A DNA stretch of 5,729 bases. Origin: an uncultured Oscillospiraceae bacterium (GTDB taxonomy: Bacteria; Bacillota; Clostridia; Oscillospirales; Ruminococcaceae). The number at the start of each line of letters is the position of its first letter. Position 1 is the first letter of the stretch. The notes under the pieces were generated by a model that made no database searches, was not told the DNA's origin, and saw nothing but the letters and a program-made list of their open reading frames with translations. This document shows, in pieces, positions 4,372 to 5,729 of this stretch. The stretch lies in assembly GCA_910577365.1 (NCBI GenBank), contig CAJTMU010000119.1:250-5978 (forward strand), given 5' to 3'. The translations under genes and the position numbers were made by a program.

Positions 4372-5729
4372 ATGGGACTTACGGCAGGGTCTACGGGATT
4401 TGCGGTGTCGGAAACGACCTTTGAAATACATAGGAAAAGTGAAAACGACAGGGTTATAGCCATAGCGGGCAACCCAAACGTAGGAAAAAGCACGCTGTTC
4501 AATAACCTCACTGGACTTCATCAGCATACGGGAAACTGGCCCGGCAAAACGGTGGCGAGCGCTCAGGGATATTGCTCTTTCGGAGAAAGGGGATATGTTC
4601 TGGTGGATATACCCGGTACATATTCACTGATGGCGCACTCCGCGGAAGAGGAGGTAGCCCGTAATTTTATCTGCTTCGGCGGCGCGGAGGCGGCGGTGGT
4701 GGTGTGCGACGCAACCTGCCTTCAGCGCAGCATGAATCTGGTGCTTCAGGTGATGGAGCTTTGTCCGAAAACACTGGTGTGCGTCAATCTTATGGACGAG
4801 GCGAAGCGCAGAAAAATAAAGGTAGATTTAAAGCGTCTTGAGGATAATCTCGGAGTACCCGTAGTGGGTACTCAGGCGAGAAAAAAGCGGTCGCTTGGGG
4901 AGCTTATGGAGCGGCTTGAGGCGCTCTGCGCACACGAAGCTCCCCCAAATCCGCGCAGACTGCGATATACAAAGCCAATTGAGGAAGCGATATCCGCCCT
5001 CGAGCCGACAGTCAGCGGATATTTCGGCGGGGAAATAAACCCGCGCTGGCTTGCCCTGCGGCTTTTGGAAAACGATAAAACGCTTACAAAAGAGATGGGT
5101 GAATATCTCAGCGCGGATCTTACCGAATCCATAGAGCGCGGCAAGCGTATTCTCGCGGAGGCAGGGATAACCTCCGACAGCCTTAAAGACAGGATAGTAT
5201 CCTGTATCCTCCTGAATGCCGAAGAGGTGTGCGACGGCGTGGTTGAATCCGCTCCCGAAAGCTGTTCCGCCGACCGCCGCGCCGATCGTTTTCTTACAAG
5301 CAGGGTGCTCGGTTACCCAATAATGCTGCTGATGTTAATGCTAATTTTCTGGATTACTATCGTGGGAGCAAATTATCCGTCGGAGTGGCTGAGCACAGCG
5401 CTTTTTGCTCTTGGCGACAAGCTGAGGGAGCTTATGGAGCTGATAAATGCTCCGGAGTGGCTGACGGGTCTGCTCACAGACGGAGTGTACCGCGTGCTTG
5501 CATGGGTTGTGTCGGTTATGCTTCCGCCGATGGCGATATTTTTCCCGCTGTTTACCCTGCTTGAGGATTCGGGCTACCTGCCTCGCATTGCCTATAATCT
5601 CGACAAGCCCTTCCATAAATGCTCCGCCTGCGGAAAACAAGCGCTTACCATGTGTATAGTATATATAACTTTGCAATCATTACATACACTAAAAGAAAAT
5701 GTTATGCATTCATTTGAGTATTATAGATT
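4372..5729 (+). CDS. feoB: FeoB, Fe(II) transporter, broken or diverging after residue 428
   Basis: FeoB is the inner-membrane Fe(II) permease with an N-terminal GTPase. The start ATG 4372 has AAGGGGG (4357-4363) eight bases upstream. The G domain is complete: G1 GNPNVGKST (33-41), switch I GNWPGKTV (54-61), G3 DIPGTYSL (79-86), G4 NLMD (139-142), G5 near GTQA (166-169). A helical domain follows to about 300, then the first membrane segments (about 313-333 and 373-394) and LEDSGYLPRIAYNLDKPF. The cysteine-bearing gate KCSACGKQALTMC ends at Cys428 (codon 5653-5655). In related clostridial FeoB proteins this is followed by a conserved glycine/cysteine motif (MGFGC); here it becomes IVYITLQSLH in AT-rich DNA. 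The frame stays open to the window edge, giving 24 unrelated residues. FeoB proteins usually have about 650-800 residues, so well over a third is missing. The gene looks interrupted, and a truncated product should not transport iron. Confidence 0.9.
   Translation, partial: MGLTAGSTGFAVSETTFEIHRKSENDRVIAIAGNPNVGKSTLFNNLTGLHQHTGNWPGKTVASAQGYCSFGERGYVLVDIPGTYSLMAHSAEEEVARNFICFGGAEAAVVVCDATCLQRSMNLVLQVMELCPKTLVCVNLMDEAKRRKIKVDLKRLEDNLGVPVVGTQARKKRSLGELMERLEALCAHEAPPNPRRLRYTKPIEEAISALEPTVSGYFGGEINPRWLALRLLENDKTLTKEMGEYLSADLTESIERGKRILAEAGITSDSLKDRIVSCILLNAEEVCDGVVESAPESCSADRRADRFLTSRVLGYPIMLLMLMLIFWITIVGANYPSEWLSTALFALGDKLRELMELINAPEWLTGLLTDGVYRVLAWVVSVMLPPMAIFFPLFTLLEDSGYLPRIAYNLDKPFHKCSACGKQALTMCIVYITLQSLHTLKENVMHSFEYYR
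5656..5729. other. Foreign AT-rich tail joined inside feoB, possible end of an inserted element
   Basis: From about 5656 the sequence no longer encodes FeoB. G+C is 16 of 74 bases (22%), against 30 of 60 in the feoB stretch 5581-5640. The join is abrupt and inside a highly conserved coding motif. An inverted pair GTGTAT (5652-5657) and ATACAC (5684-5689) flanks the first bases of the new sequence. No transposase, integrase or known element end can be identified in so short a piece. Alternatives are an assembly chimera or a low-quality contig end. Confidence 0.55.

Noticed and set aside
5341..5676. 111-codon open frame on the - strand
   Set aside because: It is antisense to the membrane domain of feoB, is rich in K, R and H as antisense frames often are, and has no recognisable product.
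5652..5729. 5' end of a group II intron (GTGYG start) in feoB
   Set aside because: The boundary reads GTGTA, not the usual GTGYG, and no intron domain or encoded protein is visible in 74 bases.
1..5729. CRISPR array, tRNA or rRNA genes, or a new multi-gene defence system
   Set aside because: No regularly spaced repeats, no cloverleaf or rRNA-like stretches, and the genes present belong to ordinary families without a defence-type arrangement.

Overview
The window looks like chromosome from an anaerobic Firmicute of the class Clostridia, probably in the Ruminococcaceae/Oscillospiraceae neighbourhood. This rests on strong AGGAG-type ribosome binding sites, sigma-A type promoters, the style of the GH36 alpha-galactosidase, and the cysteine-containing variant of FeoB. 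The organism is inferred from protein style only. The window is open at both ends.

Layout, all genes on the + strand. (1) Bases 2-763 hold the C-terminal part of a GH36 alpha-galactosidase; the 5' part lies outside the window. (2) Bases 764-1075 are an AT-rich gap with four inverted repeats and a near-consensus promoter (910-938). (3) Bases 1076-2146 encode a polymerase-beta-type nucleotidyltransferase with a long helical C-terminal part. (4) A second near-consensus promoter (2283-2311), surrounded by repeated AATCAACC-type sites that look like an operator, drives an XRE-family regulator (2362-3201). A GNAT acetyltransferase (3256-3804) follows 54 bases later, and the unit ends at a clear intrinsic terminator (3853-3887). 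(5) A likely promoter (3984-4013) precedes the ferrous iron uptake pair feoA (4076-4309) and feoB (from 4372).

The most striking point is at the right edge. feoB reads as a normal FeoB up to the cysteine codon at 5653-5655 (residue 428), inside the membrane domain. The sequence then stops resembling FeoB and drops to about 22% G+C (16 G/C in 74 bases) for the rest of the window. The expected conserved glycine/cysteine motif is absent. The simplest reading is that the end of an inserted element interrupts feoB here, but an assembly junction cannot be excluded because only 74 bases are visible.

Functionally, the window joins carbohydrate use (alpha-galactoside hydrolysis), a small accessory block (nucleotidyltransferase, regulator, acetyltransferase) and Fe(II) import. 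No evidence ties the three blocks into one pathway. I found no RNA gene, CRISPR array, transposase or convincing new multi-gene defence system.
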